Shown: positions 14,806-24,138 of the stretch, piece by piece
How positions within the stretch are numbered: the stretch's first letter is position 1
How the letters are laid out: each line of letters starts with the position of its first letter
Assembly (NCBI GenBank): GCA_036961345.1
Contig: JBALVT010000028.1
Location: 1 to 30,160 of the forward strand
Source of the DNA: JBALVT01 sp036961345
Lineage (GTDB): Bacteria > Pseudomonadota > Gammaproteobacteria > Pseudomonadales > Halieaceae
DNA length: 30,160 nucleotides
Reading direction: 5' to 3'
The notes under the pieces: model-generated
Seen by the model: only the letters and a program-made list of their open reading frames with translations
Database searches by the model: none
Told to the model about the DNA's origin: nothing
Translations under genes and position numbers: made by a program

Positions 14806-15633
14806 TCAGATTTCTCTATAGTAATTTTCGTATACGAAATTGGTCGCTTCAATAAAACCCGGTACGCTACCACAGTCAAAACGGCGACCTTTAAATTTGT
14901 ACGCCATAACACAACCTTTTTGCGCCTGAGTCATGAGTGCATCGGTAATTTGCACCTCACCATTGGCGCCGGGCGGTGTGTCGCGAAGAATGTCGAAAAT
15001 ATCAGGGGTAAGAATGTAGCGCCCGATAATCGCAAGATTGGATGGCGCATCTTCCTGCGCAGGTTTTTCCACCATTTTGTCGACGCGGTACAACCCATCT
15101 TTTAGCGTTTCCCCTGAAATCACGCCATATTTATGCACTTCGCTCATGGGGACTTCCTGCACCGCCACGATGGAACAACGAAATTGGCGATACAGCTCAA
15201 CCATTTGCGACAGAACCCCCGGCCCCTCGTTGATACACAAATCATCGGACAGTAGTACGCCAAAGGGCTCATTTCCAATTAATGCTTCGCCGGTCAGTAT
15301 TGCGTGTCCAAGACCTTTCATTTCTCGCTGGCGAACCATCGTAAACTCGCCTTCATCCAGCAGATCGCGAATGCTCTGCAAACGCGCCTCCTTGCTTGAG
15401 CCAGAGATTTGGTGCTCCAACTCATAGCTGATATCAAAATGATCAGCAATGGCACGCTTACCTCTACCGGTCACCATCGCACAGGTCTTCATCCCGGCGG
15501 CAATTGCCTCCTCCACGCCATATTGAACCAGCGGTTTGTTGACCACCGGTAACATTTCTTTGGGCATACTCTTGGTGGCGGGCAAAAAGCGGGTACCGTA
15601 GCCGGCAACCGGAAACATACATTTATTAATCAT
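14806..15633 (-). CDS. galU: UTP-glucose-1-phosphate uridylyltransferase
   Basis: A 275-residue enzyme that makes UDP-glucose from UTP and glucose-1-phosphate for exopolysaccharide, lipopolysaccharide and glycolipid synthesis. The nucleotide loop is FPVAGYGTRFLPATKSMPKEMLP at about 7-29, with Lys in the ATKSMPKE segment, then VNKPLVQYGVEEA, SDDLC near 125 and EKPAQ at about 185. These are the hallmarks of the bacterial GalU/RfbA-like family. It lies between manC (21 bases) and manB (16 bases), so all three are probably one operon. Length is normal, near the Pseudomonas form. Confidence 0.96.
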   Translation of the reverse strand: MINKCMFPVAGYGTRFLPATKSMPKEMLPVVNKPLVQYGVEEAIAAGMKTCAMVTGRGKRAIADHFDISYELEHQISGSSKEARLQSIRDLLDEGEFTMVRQREMKGLGHAILTGEALIGNEPFGVLLSDDLCINEGPGVLSQMVELYRQFRCSIVAVQEVPMSEVHKYGVISGETLKDGLYRVDKMVEKPAQEDAPSNLAIIGRYILTPDIFDILRDTPPGANGEVQITDALMTQAQKGCVMAYKFKGRRFDCGSVPGFIEATNFVYENYYREI

Positions 15634-15654
15634 GGTAATAGTTAAATCCTCAAA

Positions 15655-17064
15655 TTACTCACTGCGCCCATAAACATCTTCGAAGCGCACAATATCGTCT
15701 TCACCCAGGTAAGCCCCGGATTGCACTTCAATCAACTCCAGCGGAATTCTACCCGGGTTGCCCAAGCGGTGTTTGTGCCCAAGAGGGATATAGGTAGATT
15801 CATCTTCAGCGAGCATAAATACCTTATCCTCACAGGTAACTTCAGCCGTACCATGCACAACAATCCAGTGCTCCGCACGGTGATGATGCATCTGTAATGA
15901 AAGGGTAGCCCCCGGGTTTACAACAATTCGCTTGACCTGAAAGCGCTCTGCTGTGACCAAAGATTCGTAGGAGCCCCAGGGGCGATAAACCTTTTGGTGC
16001 AATAACGCCTCTGGCCTGCTGGCCTCTTTCAGTTGACTGACAATGCGCTTTACGTCCTGGACCTTTTCCCGATCGGCAACCAACACCGCATCGGCAGTTT
16101 CAATGACAACCAGGTTGTCCACCCCGGTTGCCGCAATCAGTCGAGATTCACTGCGGAAGTAGCTGTTACTGCAATTGTCCAGGATGATGTCGCCAACACT
16201 GGCATTGCCCAGTGAATCTCGTGAAGCCACCTCCCACAATGCTGACCATGCTCCCACATCGCTCCAGCCACAATCGAGAGACACCACAGCGCCCAGCTTT
16301 GTTTTTTCCATCACGGCGTAATCGATACTGTCTGAGGGGCACGACAGAAAAGCATTTTTTTCGGGACGAACAAAGTCCAGGTCCATACTGGCACCGTCCA
16401 TTGCTTTGCGACAAGCTTCTAACATGTCGGGCGCAAAGCGCTGCAACTCCTCAAGGTAGACGTTTGCACCCAAGAGAAACATTCCACTATTCCACAGGTA
16501 ATCACCACTGGCGACATACTCTCCCGCAACGGCTAAATCCGGCTTCTCAACAAACCGCTCCAGAGCGTAGAGATCATCGCGTATCCGCTCGCCACATTTA
16601 ATATAACCATATCCAGTCTCTGGTTGAGTGGGCACCACTCCAAATGTCATCAACTGGCCGGCCTGAGCCAGTGGCAGGGCCTTGTCAACGGCTGCAACAA
16701 AAGCGGGAATATTTTGAATCAGGTGATCGGCAGGAAGCACCAAAAGGATAGCGTCGGGGTCTTTTTCCAACGCCTGCAACGCCGCCAGTGCCACAGCCGG
16801 GGCGGTGTTACGCCCCTCAGGCTCAAGAATCAATGCATTCGGCCTCAGGTCAATCTGACGAAACTGTTCTGCAACCATAAATCGATGTTCTTCGTTACAG
16901 ACAACCACCGGCGCAGATGCCTCCAGATCGGCAGTTCGCTGCAGCGTTTCCTGCAGCATTGACAACTCCCCCGCCAAAGGTAAAAACTGTTTGGGGTGCG
17001 CTTCTCTCGATACCGGCCACAATCTACTGCCGACACCGCCAGACAAAAGTACGGGTACTAACAT
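15655..17064 (-). CDS. manC: Mannose-1-phosphate guanylyltransferase / mannose-6-phosphate isomerase
   Basis: A 469-residue bifunctional enzyme of the ManC/AlgA/CpsB class. The N-terminal nucleotidyltransferase domain (about 1-280) starts with LSGGVGSRLWPVSREAHPKQF, the GTP-binding signature, and makes GDP-mannose from GTP and mannose-1-phosphate. The C-terminal cupin domain (about 350-465) contains RPWGSYESL, LQMHHHRAEHWIVV and the VEVQ-like end segment IEVQSGAYLGEDDIVR, the metal site of type II phosphomannose isomerase. It is first in the manC-galU-manB operon; AGGA lies six bases before the ATG. The operon makes sugar nucleotides only; no glycosyltransferase or export gene is adjacent. 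Confidence 0.96.
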   Translation of the reverse strand: MLVPVLLSGGVGSRLWPVSREAHPKQFLPLAGELSMLQETLQRTADLEASAPVVVCNEEHRFMVAEQFRQIDLRPNALILEPEGRNTAPAVALAALQALEKDPDAILLVLPADHLIQNIPAFVAAVDKALPLAQAGQLMTFGVVPTQPETGYGYIKCGERIRDDLYALERFVEKPDLAVAGEYVASGDYLWNSGMFLLGANVYLEELQRFAPDMLEACRKAMDGASMDLDFVRPEKNAFLSCPSDSIDYAVMEKTKLGAVVSLDCGWSDVGAWSALWEVASRDSLGNASVGDIILDNCSNSYFRSESRLIAATGVDNLVVIETADAVLVADREKVQDVKRIVSQLKEASRPEALLHQKVYRPWGSYESLVTAERFQVKRIVVNPGATLSLQMHHHRAEHWIVVHGTAEVTCEDKVFMLAEDESTYIPLGHKHRLGNPGRIPLELIEVQSGAYLGEDDIVRFEDVYGRSE

Positions 17065-17298
17065 CGGAATCCTGGAATTTACAATGAGTTAACCGAACCA
17101 ATAATGCAGGCCGATCTACTCCCTGTACGAAATTAAATAGGTCACTTATGTTAGCCCAAGACCCCCGTATTGGCCAGAGAGGCAATGGCCACTTTCTCAT
17201 AACATCTTCTAGACTTGTGAGCTAGAGCCATTAAAATGGACTGGCTAGCAACCTCAAGCGCCAGCACAACGCATTTCACCGCCAACACTGGAAAAATT

Positions 17299-17814
17299 AT
17301 GACTGGAAAGAGTTCTTACACCAAAGAAGAATTGGTTGATTGCGGCCACGGCAGATTATTCGGGCCCGGCAATGCCCGCCTGCCGGTCGACAATATGCTG
17401 ATGATGGACAGAATAACTCATATCAGTTCCGAGGGAGGATTATTCGATAAAGGCGAGATTATTGCCGAGCTGGATATCAATCCAGACCTATGGTTTTTCG
17501 ACTGTCACTTTCCCAGCGATCCCGTTATGCCTGGCTGTTTGGGTCTGGATGCCATGTGGCAGTTGGTAGGTTTTTTTCTGGGATGGCGCGGCAATCCCGG
17601 GCGCGGCCGCGCGCTGGGTTGTGGAGAGGTAAAGTTCACCGGCGAAATACTGCCTACTTCATCCAAAGTGGTCTATAACATCAATGTAAAACGCGTTATC
17701 GAGCGCAAGCTTATTATGGGCATAGCCGAGGGCAGCGTATCGGTCGATGGACGCGAAATTTATACCGCCGGCGGACTGCGGGTCGGCCTGTTTCAACCTA
17801 CGGAGGCGCTGTAA
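17299..17814 (+). CDS. fabA: 3-hydroxydecanoyl-ACP dehydratase/isomerase
   Basis: A 171-residue enzyme that dehydrates 3-hydroxydecanoyl-ACP and isomerises the trans-2 to the cis-3 double bond, starting unsaturated fatty acid synthesis. Starting at ATG 17299 places the catalytic pair at His70 (in FFDCHFPSDPVMPG) and Asp84 (in LGLDAMWQ), exactly the residue numbers of E. coli FabA, which argues against the longer frame from 17236. The ribosome site is weak (GGAAAA). fabB follows after three bases, the standard gammaproteobacterial pair. The 170 bases up to the divergent manC gene hold no operator I recognise. Confidence 0.97.
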   Translation: MTGKSSYTKEELVDCGHGRLFGPGNARLPVDNMLMMDRITHISSEGGLFDKGEIIAELDINPDLWFFDCHFPSDPVMPGCLGLDAMWQLVGFFLGWRGNPGRGRALGCGEVKFTGEILPTSSKVVYNINVKRVIERKLIMGIAEGSVSVDGREIYTAGGLRVGLFQPTEAL

Positions 17815-17817
17815 CAC

Positions 17818-19044
17818 ATGACCAGAAGAGTAGTAGTTACCGGACTGGGAATTGTTTCCTGCCTTGGCAATGATGCAAAAACTGTCACAGAGGCACTTTT
17901 TGAGGGACGCTCAGGTATCAGCACGCGTCAGGAACAAATAGATCTTGGCATGCGATCGCATGTAGCGGGGGCCCCTGACATTGACACAAAAGAGCTCATC
18001 GACCGCAAGCAGTTGCGTTTTATGGGAGATGCCGCCGCCTACGCCTTTATTTCAATGCAGCAGGCCATCGACGATGCGGGTCTTGATGAATCCGATGTGT
18101 CGAACGTTAGAACAGGCATCATCGCCGGGTCCGGCGGCGCATCTTCGGCAAATCAAACACAAGCTGCCGATATTCTCCGCGAGAAGGGTCTGCGGCGCGT
18201 GGGCCCTTACCGGGTTACTCAGACGATGGGGAGTACCGTATCAGCTTGCCTGGCTACACCTTTTAAAATAAAGGGTGTTAACTACTCGATCTCATCGGCG
18301 TGCTCTACCAGTGCTCACTGCATTGGCAACGCGATGGAGCAGATCCAACTTAATAAACAGGATATTGTGTTTGCCGGCGGTGGCGAAGAGCTACACTGGA
18401 CGTTGAGCAGTTTATTTGACGCCATGGGTGCCTTGTCTACCAAATACAATGAAACTCCCGAGCGCGCCTCAAGAGCCTATGACGCCGACAGAGATGGCTT
18501 TGTTATCGCCGGTGGCGGCGGCATGTTGGTTCTGGAAGAGCTTGAACACGCCAAAGCTCGCGGTGCGAAAATTTATGCGGAACTGGTAGGGTATGGCGCA
18601 ACTTCCGACGGCTATGACATGGTCTCCCCCTCTGGCGAGGGCGCCGTTCGCTGTATGCAACAAGCTCTGGCAACTGTCGACGGGCCAGTAGACTATATCA
18701 ACGCCCATGGAACAAGTACGCCGGCGGGCGATATGCAGGAACTCAAAGCCGTCAAAACTGCCTACGCCAACAATGATCACATTCCCATCATCGGTTCAAC
18801 GAAGTCACTATCGGGCCACTCCCTGGGCGCAGCCGGCGTACAGGAAGCTATTTATAGCCTGCTAATGCAGCAAAATAGTTTCATAGCAGCATCGGCAAAT
18901 ATTGAAAACCTCGACCCCGATGCCGAGGGTCTGCCCATTGCTGTGACACGGCACGACAAGGTCGATTTGAATCGGGTAATGTCCAACAGTTTTGGTTTTG
19001 GCGGCACCAACGCCTCCCTGGTGTTCCAGAAGTATGCTGGCTAG
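17818..19044 (+). CDS. fabB: 3-oxoacyl-ACP synthase I
   Basis: A 408-residue condensing enzyme that elongates the cis-3-decenoyl-ACP made by FabA and also saturated chains. The catalytic triad is visible: nucleophile Cys162 in SSACSTSAHC, His297 in NAHGTSTPAGD, and His334 in KSLSGHSLGAAG with Lys329. The C-terminal FGFGGTNASLVF motif closes the active site. It begins three bases after the fabA stop, so translation is coupled. No terminator is seen in the 70 bases before the next gene, so readthrough into ppk2 is possible. Confidence 0.97.
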   Translation: MTRRVVVTGLGIVSCLGNDAKTVTEALFEGRSGISTRQEQIDLGMRSHVAGAPDIDTKELIDRKQLRFMGDAAAYAFISMQQAIDDAGLDESDVSNVRTGIIAGSGGASSANQTQAADILREKGLRRVGPYRVTQTMGSTVSACLATPFKIKGVNYSISSACSTSAHCIGNAMEQIQLNKQDIVFAGGGEELHWTLSSLFDAMGALSTKYNETPERASRAYDADRDGFVIAGGGGMLVLEELEHAKARGAKIYAELVGYGATSDGYDMVSPSGEGAVRCMQQALATVDGPVDYINAHGTSTPAGDMQELKAVKTAYANNDHIPIIGSTKSLSGHSLGAAGVQEAIYSLLMQQNSFIAASANIENLDPDAEGLPIAVTRHDKVDLNRVMSNSFGFGGTNASLVFQKYAG

Positions 19045-19114
19045 CTCACCGCTGGCCAACGCTCTCCTACCAGTCTATCCTCCCAACTAAAGATCGGCGC
19101 CGGAGGCAGTTCCC

Positions 19115-19900
19115 TTGAACAACAAACAGTACCAGAAACAATTACGGAAACTGCAATCTGAACTGGTGGCAGTTCAGGAGTGGGTCAAAGGTACCGGCCA
19201 GAGAGTCATCATCGTCTTCGAAGGACGAGACGCAGCAGGCAAAGGCGGTATCATAAAAGCCATTACCCAACGAGTTAGTCCCAGGGTCTTTCGAGTACTG
19301 GCATTACCAGCGCCAAGCGATCGAGAGAAATCCCAACTGTATTTCCAACGTTATATCAAACAGTTTCCCGCCGGTGGAGAAGTCGTTATATTCGACCGCA
19401 GCTGGTACAACCGCGCCGGAGTGGAGCCTGTCATGGGGTTTTGCACGGAAGCTCAAACAGCACGCTTTCTCGCGGCTACCCCCGACTTTGAACGGGAGCT
19501 TGTTCAGGACGGCATTATTTTGCTGAAATACTGGCTGGAGGTCAGCAACAAAGAACAGGAAAAAAGATTCAGAGACAGAATTGAACGCCAGGACAAACAG
19601 TGGAAACTGAGCGGTATGGATCTGGAGGCAAGACGCAGGTGGTATGACTATTCGAAAGCAAGAGATCGCATGCTGGAAGCCACAGATACGCCCGAGAGTC
19701 CCTGGAATATCATTCCCTCCGATGATAAAAAAGCCGCCCACCTAAATTGCATTTCCCACATACTGAAACAAATCCCCTATCTGCCGCTGGGTAATAAAAT
19801 CGTCACCTTGCCGAAGCGAGACAAAACCAATGCGTACGATGATAAAGAGTCGATGAGCGGAAGACGCTACATCGAAAATGTATTTACTCCAGCAGATTAG
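19115..19900 (+). CDS. ppk2: Polyphosphate kinase 2 family protein
   Basis: A 261-residue PPK2 enzyme, which moves phosphate between polyphosphate and nucleotides. The start is TTG at 19115, supported by GGAGG at 19102-19106 with eight bases between. Walker A is FEGRDAAGKGG (residues 35-45); FDRSWYNRAGVEPVMGFC (93-110) is the Walker B and start of the lid region; the KYWLEVSNKEQEKRFRDR stretch and WKLSGMDLEARRRW follow as in single-domain class I PPK2. Class I members mostly make GTP or ATP from GDP or ADP. The size suits a one-domain form. The nucleotide preference cannot be read here. It lies 70 bases after fabB and before baeS, with no obvious functional link. Confidence 0.92.
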   Translation: MNNKQYQKQLRKLQSELVAVQEWVKGTGQRVIIVFEGRDAAGKGGIIKAITQRVSPRVFRVLALPAPSDREKSQLYFQRYIKQFPAGGEVVIFDRSWYNRAGVEPVMGFCTEAQTARFLAATPDFERELVQDGIILLKYWLEVSNKEQEKRFRDRIERQDKQWKLSGMDLEARRRWYDYSKARDRMLEATDTPESPWNIIPSDDKKAAHLNCISHILKQIPYLPLGNKIVTLPKRDKTNAYDDKESMSGRRYIENVFTPAD

Positions 19901-20023
19901 CCGCGACTAAATTCTAACCACGGCTGACATTTATCGGCGATAACTGTGCAACTAATGTGAAACCTGGGCCACTTCTCCTCCGCCAAGTCGCATTCACCCC
20001 CGGATAGCCTGCATAATGATCTT

Positions 20024-21481
20024 ATGACAGGGATTAAACTCAAGCTCATTCTGGCTTTTTTATCAACCACGACAATTTCACTTGTCGCAATGGCAGCGTT
20101 CACACTGTGGAGCTTAGACCGTGGTTTCAAAGATTATGTGAGCGCTCAGGAGCAAACTGCCCTCGATCCTCTGCATGCGAAACTTACCCAGTATTACGCT
20201 CAGACCGAAAGCTGGGAAGCCCTGGAGGGCAATGGCCGACTTTGGCGACAACTACATCGCGAAAACCTGACAGAGCATATGGCGCAGGAAAATGGTAACC
20301 GTGATAACAGGCGTCCACCACGTCGCGGTGAACCCCCCGGGCGCTCCTCAAGCCCACCCCCTCCCGATAGGAAGCCAGGAGGCCTGCCTTCAAGAATCTT
20401 CCTTTGGGACAAAAACAACAACCTCGTAATTGGCCCCCCCGCTGACAAAGAGATAGGTCAGGGTAATTTGCAAGCGATTGAAGTGTCCGGAAAGATAGTA
20501 GGCTTCCTGGGGCTGGTGCCCCGCGTCGAGCTCGAGAACAGAGTTGAAATAGGTTTTATCGAACAACAAAGCTATCGCCTGTTGATGATTAGCCTGGGCG
20601 CCATCAGCTTGTGCCTGTTGATTGCCATTCCCCTGGCCCGCCAACTTATACGCCCCGTAAACTCACTCCTGGCTGCTACCCGAGAATTAACCGGCGGCGA
20701 TCTCTCCGCACGAAGTGAAATTTATAGCCAGGACGAGCTGGGACAACTCACTAGAGATTTTAATATCCTGGCTGAGACGCTTGCATCCAACGAAAGAGAC
20801 CGCAAACAATGGGTGTCAGATATTTCCCATGAGCTACGCACTCCGCTGGCGGTAATACGTGGGCAGACCGAGGCAATGCTGGACGGCATAAGAGAACCCA
20901 ACAACAAGGAACTCAGACTTCTCAACAGCAAAGTATTACATCTAGGGTCACTGATCGATGACCTCTACGAATTATCCCTGTCAGACCAGGGCACACTGAA
21001 CTATAGAAAAGAACAGATTTACATCTTGTCCAGCGTCGAAGAATCCCTGGAGCAGTTTTCCCACAAATTCACCGCCCAGGGGATTTCGCTGACCCCAAAC
21101 ATTGCAGCGCTAAAGGGTATAAGCATTTTCGCCGACCCGGACCGGCTACAACAGCTTTGGTCCAATCTAATGAGCAATACGCTGCGTTATACCGATTCCC
21201 CAGGCGATTTGTCTATCGCAGCGACTCGAACTGCCGGCAAAGTAACGCTCACCTTTAGTGACAGCTTTCCAGGGGTTGACAACAAGGACATACCGCAGCT
21301 TTTCAAACGCCTATTCAGGGTAGAAAAATCCCGGGACAGAGCGAGCGGCGGCGCGGGCCTGGGTTTATCAATCTGCAAGAATATTGTTCACGCTCACGGA
21401 GGCACCATCGAAGCACAGCCGTCCGCGCTGGGTGGGTTGGCCATTGCAATAACATTGCCCATCGATAGGGCCGCGGGATAA
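20024..21481 (+). CDS. baeS: Sensor histidine kinase BaeS
   Basis: A 485-residue membrane kinase closely resembling E. coli BaeS along its whole length. TM1 is at about 5-30; a periplasmic sensor of about 155 residues contains GRLWRQL and a Pro/Arg/Gly-rich segment (about 96-123), then IFLWDKNNNLVIGP; TM2 is at about 185-205, followed by HAMP. The phosphoacceptor is His269 in SDISHELRTPLAV; the N box is WSNLMSNTLRYT (379-390); the G box is GGAGLGLSIC. BaeS senses envelope damage and toxic compounds and phosphorylates BaeR. It overlaps the next region closely, with baeR 4 bases on. No transporter genes such as mdtABC adjoin. The ribosome site is weak. Confidence 0.9.
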   Translation: MTGIKLKLILAFLSTTTISLVAMAAFTLWSLDRGFKDYVSAQEQTALDPLHAKLTQYYAQTESWEALEGNGRLWRQLHRENLTEHMAQENGNRDNRRPPRRGEPPGRSSSPPPPDRKPGGLPSRIFLWDKNNNLVIGPPADKEIGQGNLQAIEVSGKIVGFLGLVPRVELENRVEIGFIEQQSYRLLMISLGAISLCLLIAIPLARQLIRPVNSLLAATRELTGGDLSARSEIYSQDELGQLTRDFNILAETLASNERDRKQWVSDISHELRTPLAVIRGQTEAMLDGIREPNNKELRLLNSKVLHLGSLIDDLYELSLSDQGTLNYRKEQIYILSSVEESLEQFSHKFTAQGISLTPNIAALKGISIFADPDRLQQLWSNLMSNTLRYTDSPGDLSIAATRTAGKVTLTFSDSFPGVDNKDIPQLFKRLFRVEKSRDRASGGAGLGLSICKNIVHAHGGTIEAQPSALGGLAIAITLPIDRAAG

Positions 21482-21485
21482 TGTC

Positions 21486-22181
21486 GTGAAACAATCTGCT
21501 AGCGAAAACAATGCGCTGATACTGATCGTTGAAGACGAGCCTGAAATCGCCAATTTACTACAGGATTATCTGCGCGCCTCCAGCTTTAACACCCTGATAG
21601 TCAATAACGGTCTGGAGGCGGTGCCAAGTATTCAGGCAAGCAACCCCCGCCTGGTTTTGCTCGATTTGATGTTGCCCGGCAAGGACGGTCTGGAAATATG
21701 CAAAGAAGTCCGATCATTCTCCAATGTACCTATCATAATGATAACCGCCAGAGTAGAGGAGATAGATCGGCTTTTGGGGCTTGAGCTGGGCGCCGATGAT
21801 TACATCTGCAAGCCATTCAGTCCCCGTGAGGTCGTGGCACGTGTTAAGGCCATAATGAGGCGCACCAGCGTAGACCTTACGACTCAGGCGTCCCCTATCG
21901 AACTGGATCAACCGGGAATGAAGGTCATAGTGAACGGCGCAAACGCCGGCCTGACCGTTGTCGAATTTCAGCTTTTTAGTTTGCTATTTGAAGAACCCGG
22001 TCGTATATATTCCAGAGAACAAATCATGTCTGGAATTTACAGCGACTACCGGGTGGTGAGCGACAGAACCATCGATAGCCATGTAAAAAAGCTGCGAAAA
22101 AAACTGCAATATCACCTGCCGGGCGCCGAAGTGATCTTTTCAGTCTACGGTGCCGGTTACAAGTATGAACCCGAACACTAA
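21486..22181 (+). CDS. baeR: Response regulator BaeR (OmpR family)
   Basis: A 231-residue two-domain regulator. The receiver has the acidic pair E16-D17 (IVEDEPE), the phospho-acceptor Asp60 in LLDLMLPGKDG and the conserved lysine in DDYICKPFSPREVV. The C-terminal winged helix (about 135-230) contains EFQLFSLLFEEPGRIYSREQ and SDRTIDSHVKKLRKKL. IEEIDRLLGLE-type and DDYICKP blocks match BaeR. The start is GTG at 21486, because the ATG overlapping the baeS stop meets TGA two codons later. It follows baeS by four bases, so it is co-expressed. It converges on an AsmA gene. Confidence 0.92.
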   Translation: MKQSASENNALILIVEDEPEIANLLQDYLRASSFNTLIVNNGLEAVPSIQASNPRLVLLDLMLPGKDGLEICKEVRSFSNVPIIMITARVEEIDRLLGLELGADDYICKPFSPREVVARVKAIMRRTSVDLTTQASPIELDQPGMKVIVNGANAGLTVVEFQLFSLLFEEPGRIYSREQIMSGIYSDYRVVSDRTIDSHVKKLRKKLQYHLPGAEVIFSVYGAGYKYEPEH

Positions 22182-22212
22182 GAGCCAATGCGGGTTTATG
22201 GCGAAAAAACTA

Positions 22213-24075
22213 TCATTTGAACAGCTTTTCCAAATATCGACCGGCTTCTTTTTCTACCGTCCTTTGCACTTCTTTGGTCGCCATATCCTGAATAATTTTT
22301 TGGCTTTGCACACCACACCACTCACCGGGATCACCGGCAATATTTCCTTCGCATGTTACTGGCCAATCAATACCCGATAGCCTCTCATTTACTCTGCAGG
22401 CCGGGTCAAGCTTTTTAAGCGTCGGCGATAGTGATGCCGTGAAGGTCGCCGAAAAATCCTGCGCCAAAATATCCATAGAGCCAACGCCCTGCAACTTTAC
22501 ATGAGCCAGTTCAGCGCGCAGCGGCTTGAGCCGTAATTCACCCTTGCCCATATTCATTTTCATTGAAAGCGTTTCGAATCGGCTCACCTCGGGGAGTTTT
22601 TTGGATAGCGACTCACCATTGATTAGCGCCACCGCTTCGCAGAGCATTTTTTCGACACTCAAACTTTGCAAAACCACATCACTTGTTAACAGGTCTATGG
22701 GGCCATTCAAGGCAGAGACCAGCTCATTACTGGTACTACCGCTCCCTTTGAGCTGCCACTGTAGATTGGCCTTACCTGTCGCGACAGGCTCCGATTCCAT
22801 GGCCTTGAGCGCTTTCGCAATTTTCATACCTTCCACGCCGCCTTTGGTATTCAGTACCGCCTTGTTATGTTGTCCGTTGAATGTTGCCTTCATGTCCAAC
22901 TTGCCACCATGAACCTTGCCGGTGAGTTTGTTCAGCTTAACGATTCCATCAACGGCGCGAAGCCTTACCTGCACTTTTTCAACCACATGTCCGGAGAAGT
23001 TTGCGCTGTCAATTAACAGTACTGCGCGGGTATCAATGGCGCGAATAGCATCCAATGGCAACGGATCATTACCTGGATCATCAGAATCTGCTTTGGGAGT
23101 ACCCTCATCGGCTGCCGCAGCGTCCGGGCCTGCCAGTGCCAGCAAAGCGGGGTCAAATTGATTGAGGTGTAAATCGGCGTCTATTTTGGGTGTTTCAAAA
23201 TTGGCATAACGGACCGAACCTTCACCCCGAGTCGGGCCTATTAACAGCTCTAGCTGAAGGTCGGCAACCTGCTTCATTAAGTCTACACTACCAGCGGTTT
23301 GCAACTTCACAGGCTCTGCCAAGACCCCATTCACCTCAATCTCAATACTGTCGAGCGTTAATATCTGACTGTTTGAACTAATGCTTACACTGCCAGAAAC
23401 ATCCACATCAATCGGCGCCGACTCGTCGTCTGCCTCAAGCTGCAAACTAAGCGCCAAGGGGATCGCCCGGTCGTCAAGATTGAGATCTTTAGCCTCCAGG
23501 CTGATTATTTTCAAACGAGACCGGTCACCTGTTTCTCCATCTACCATTTCAAGCATCGAGTTAGTGACCAACAATCTCCGCACATTTAGCGCCAGGGGTA
23601 CGGCAATGATCGCTTCTTGCCCCACTGCCTGCTCCGCGTTTTGTAATTCTTTGCGCCGCTGGGCGTAAAAGTCGTCCAACTGCTCATCGGTAAGAGAGCC
23701 GGTATCCAGCGCGGGCTCTTCGGGCGCCGATTTCACCTGGGCTTTGAGACCATCCACCACTATATCGCCGATTTCAATATTGCCCGAAAACAGCGGCATC
23801 AATTCCAATCCGATGGCCAGGAATTTGGCCCTTGCATCCACTTCTTGATCACCCGGCATTACGATGCGGGTATCGTTCAGGTCTACCGATATTCGGGGGA
23901 AAATCGAAATACTGGCTTCGCCATCGACGGTAAGAACCGCACCTGTTTCTTCTTTTAGCGCGGTGGCCGCGATGTCCAGTAGTTGCTCTTCATCGATCAG
24001 CAGAGGGATCAGTAGCGCTGCGACCACCACCAGTAAAATTGGAACACCAAATAAGATCAACAAAAATTTAGACAT
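22213..24075 (-). CDS. AsmA-family envelope protein
   Basis: A 620-residue protein with one N-terminal membrane anchor (about residues 4-26, LLILFGVPILLVVVAALLIP) and a long periplasmic part. The opening after the anchor (EEQLLDIAATALKEETGAVLTVDG) and a C-terminal block with VRLRAVDGIVKLNKLTGKVHGGKL and LNGPIDLLTSDV are AsmA family features; AsmA-like proteins bridge inner and outer membranes for lipid movement and affect outer-membrane assembly. GAGGG lies just before the ATG. The acidic linker with Asp/Glu/Pro residues near 310-330 looks disordered. Length is near E. coli AsmA (617). It is transcribed away from moeA, behind a terminator; whether it is AsmA itself or a paralogue is not decided. 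Confidence 0.87.
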   Translation of the reverse strand: MSKFLLILFGVPILLVVVAALLIPLLIDEEQLLDIAATALKEETGAVLTVDGEASISIFPRISVDLNDTRIVMPGDQEVDARAKFLAIGLELMPLFSGNIEIGDIVVDGLKAQVKSAPEEPALDTGSLTDEQLDDFYAQRRKELQNAEQAVGQEAIIAVPLALNVRRLLVTNSMLEMVDGETGDRSRLKIISLEAKDLNLDDRAIPLALSLQLEADDESAPIDVDVSGSVSISSNSQILTLDSIEIEVNGVLAEPVKLQTAGSVDLMKQVADLQLELLIGPTRGEGSVRYANFETPKIDADLHLNQFDPALLALAGPDAAAADEGTPKADSDDPGNDPLPLDAIRAIDTRAVLLIDSANFSGHVVEKVQVRLRAVDGIVKLNKLTGKVHGGKLDMKATFNGQHNKAVLNTKGGVEGMKIAKALKAMESEPVATGKANLQWQLKGSGSTSNELVSALNGPIDLLTSDVVLQSLSVEKMLCEAVALINGESLSKKLPEVSRFETLSMKMNMGKGELRLKPLRAELAHVKLQGVGSMDILAQDFSATFTASLSPTLKKLDPACRVNERLSGIDWPVTCEGNIAGDPGEWCGVQSQKIIQDMATKEVQRTVEKEAGRYLEKLFK

Positions 24076-24092
24076 CGTAGGCCCTCGCTAAC

Positions 24093-24124
24093 AAAAAAAG
24101 AGTGCCAGACTTACAAGCCGGCAC
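24093..24124 (-). terminator. Rho-independent terminator after moeA
   Basis: On the minus strand GTGCCGG and CTGGCAC (24124-24118 and 24108-24102) form a 7-bp stem with one G-U pair around a nine-base loop, followed by TCTTTTTTT. It lies 14 bases after the moeA stop and before the AsmA gene on the same strand. Confidence 0.82.
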
Positions 24125-24138
24125 GCTCGAACCGGCAC

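Noticed and set aside
14790..14912. Upstream extension of manB
   Set aside because: It would overlap galU by 107 bases and adds residues unlike the family; GTG at 14789 fits the standard N-terminus.
17236..17298. Upstream extension of fabA
   Set aside because: Starting at 17299 puts the catalytic His and Asp at 70 and 84, as in E. coli FabA.
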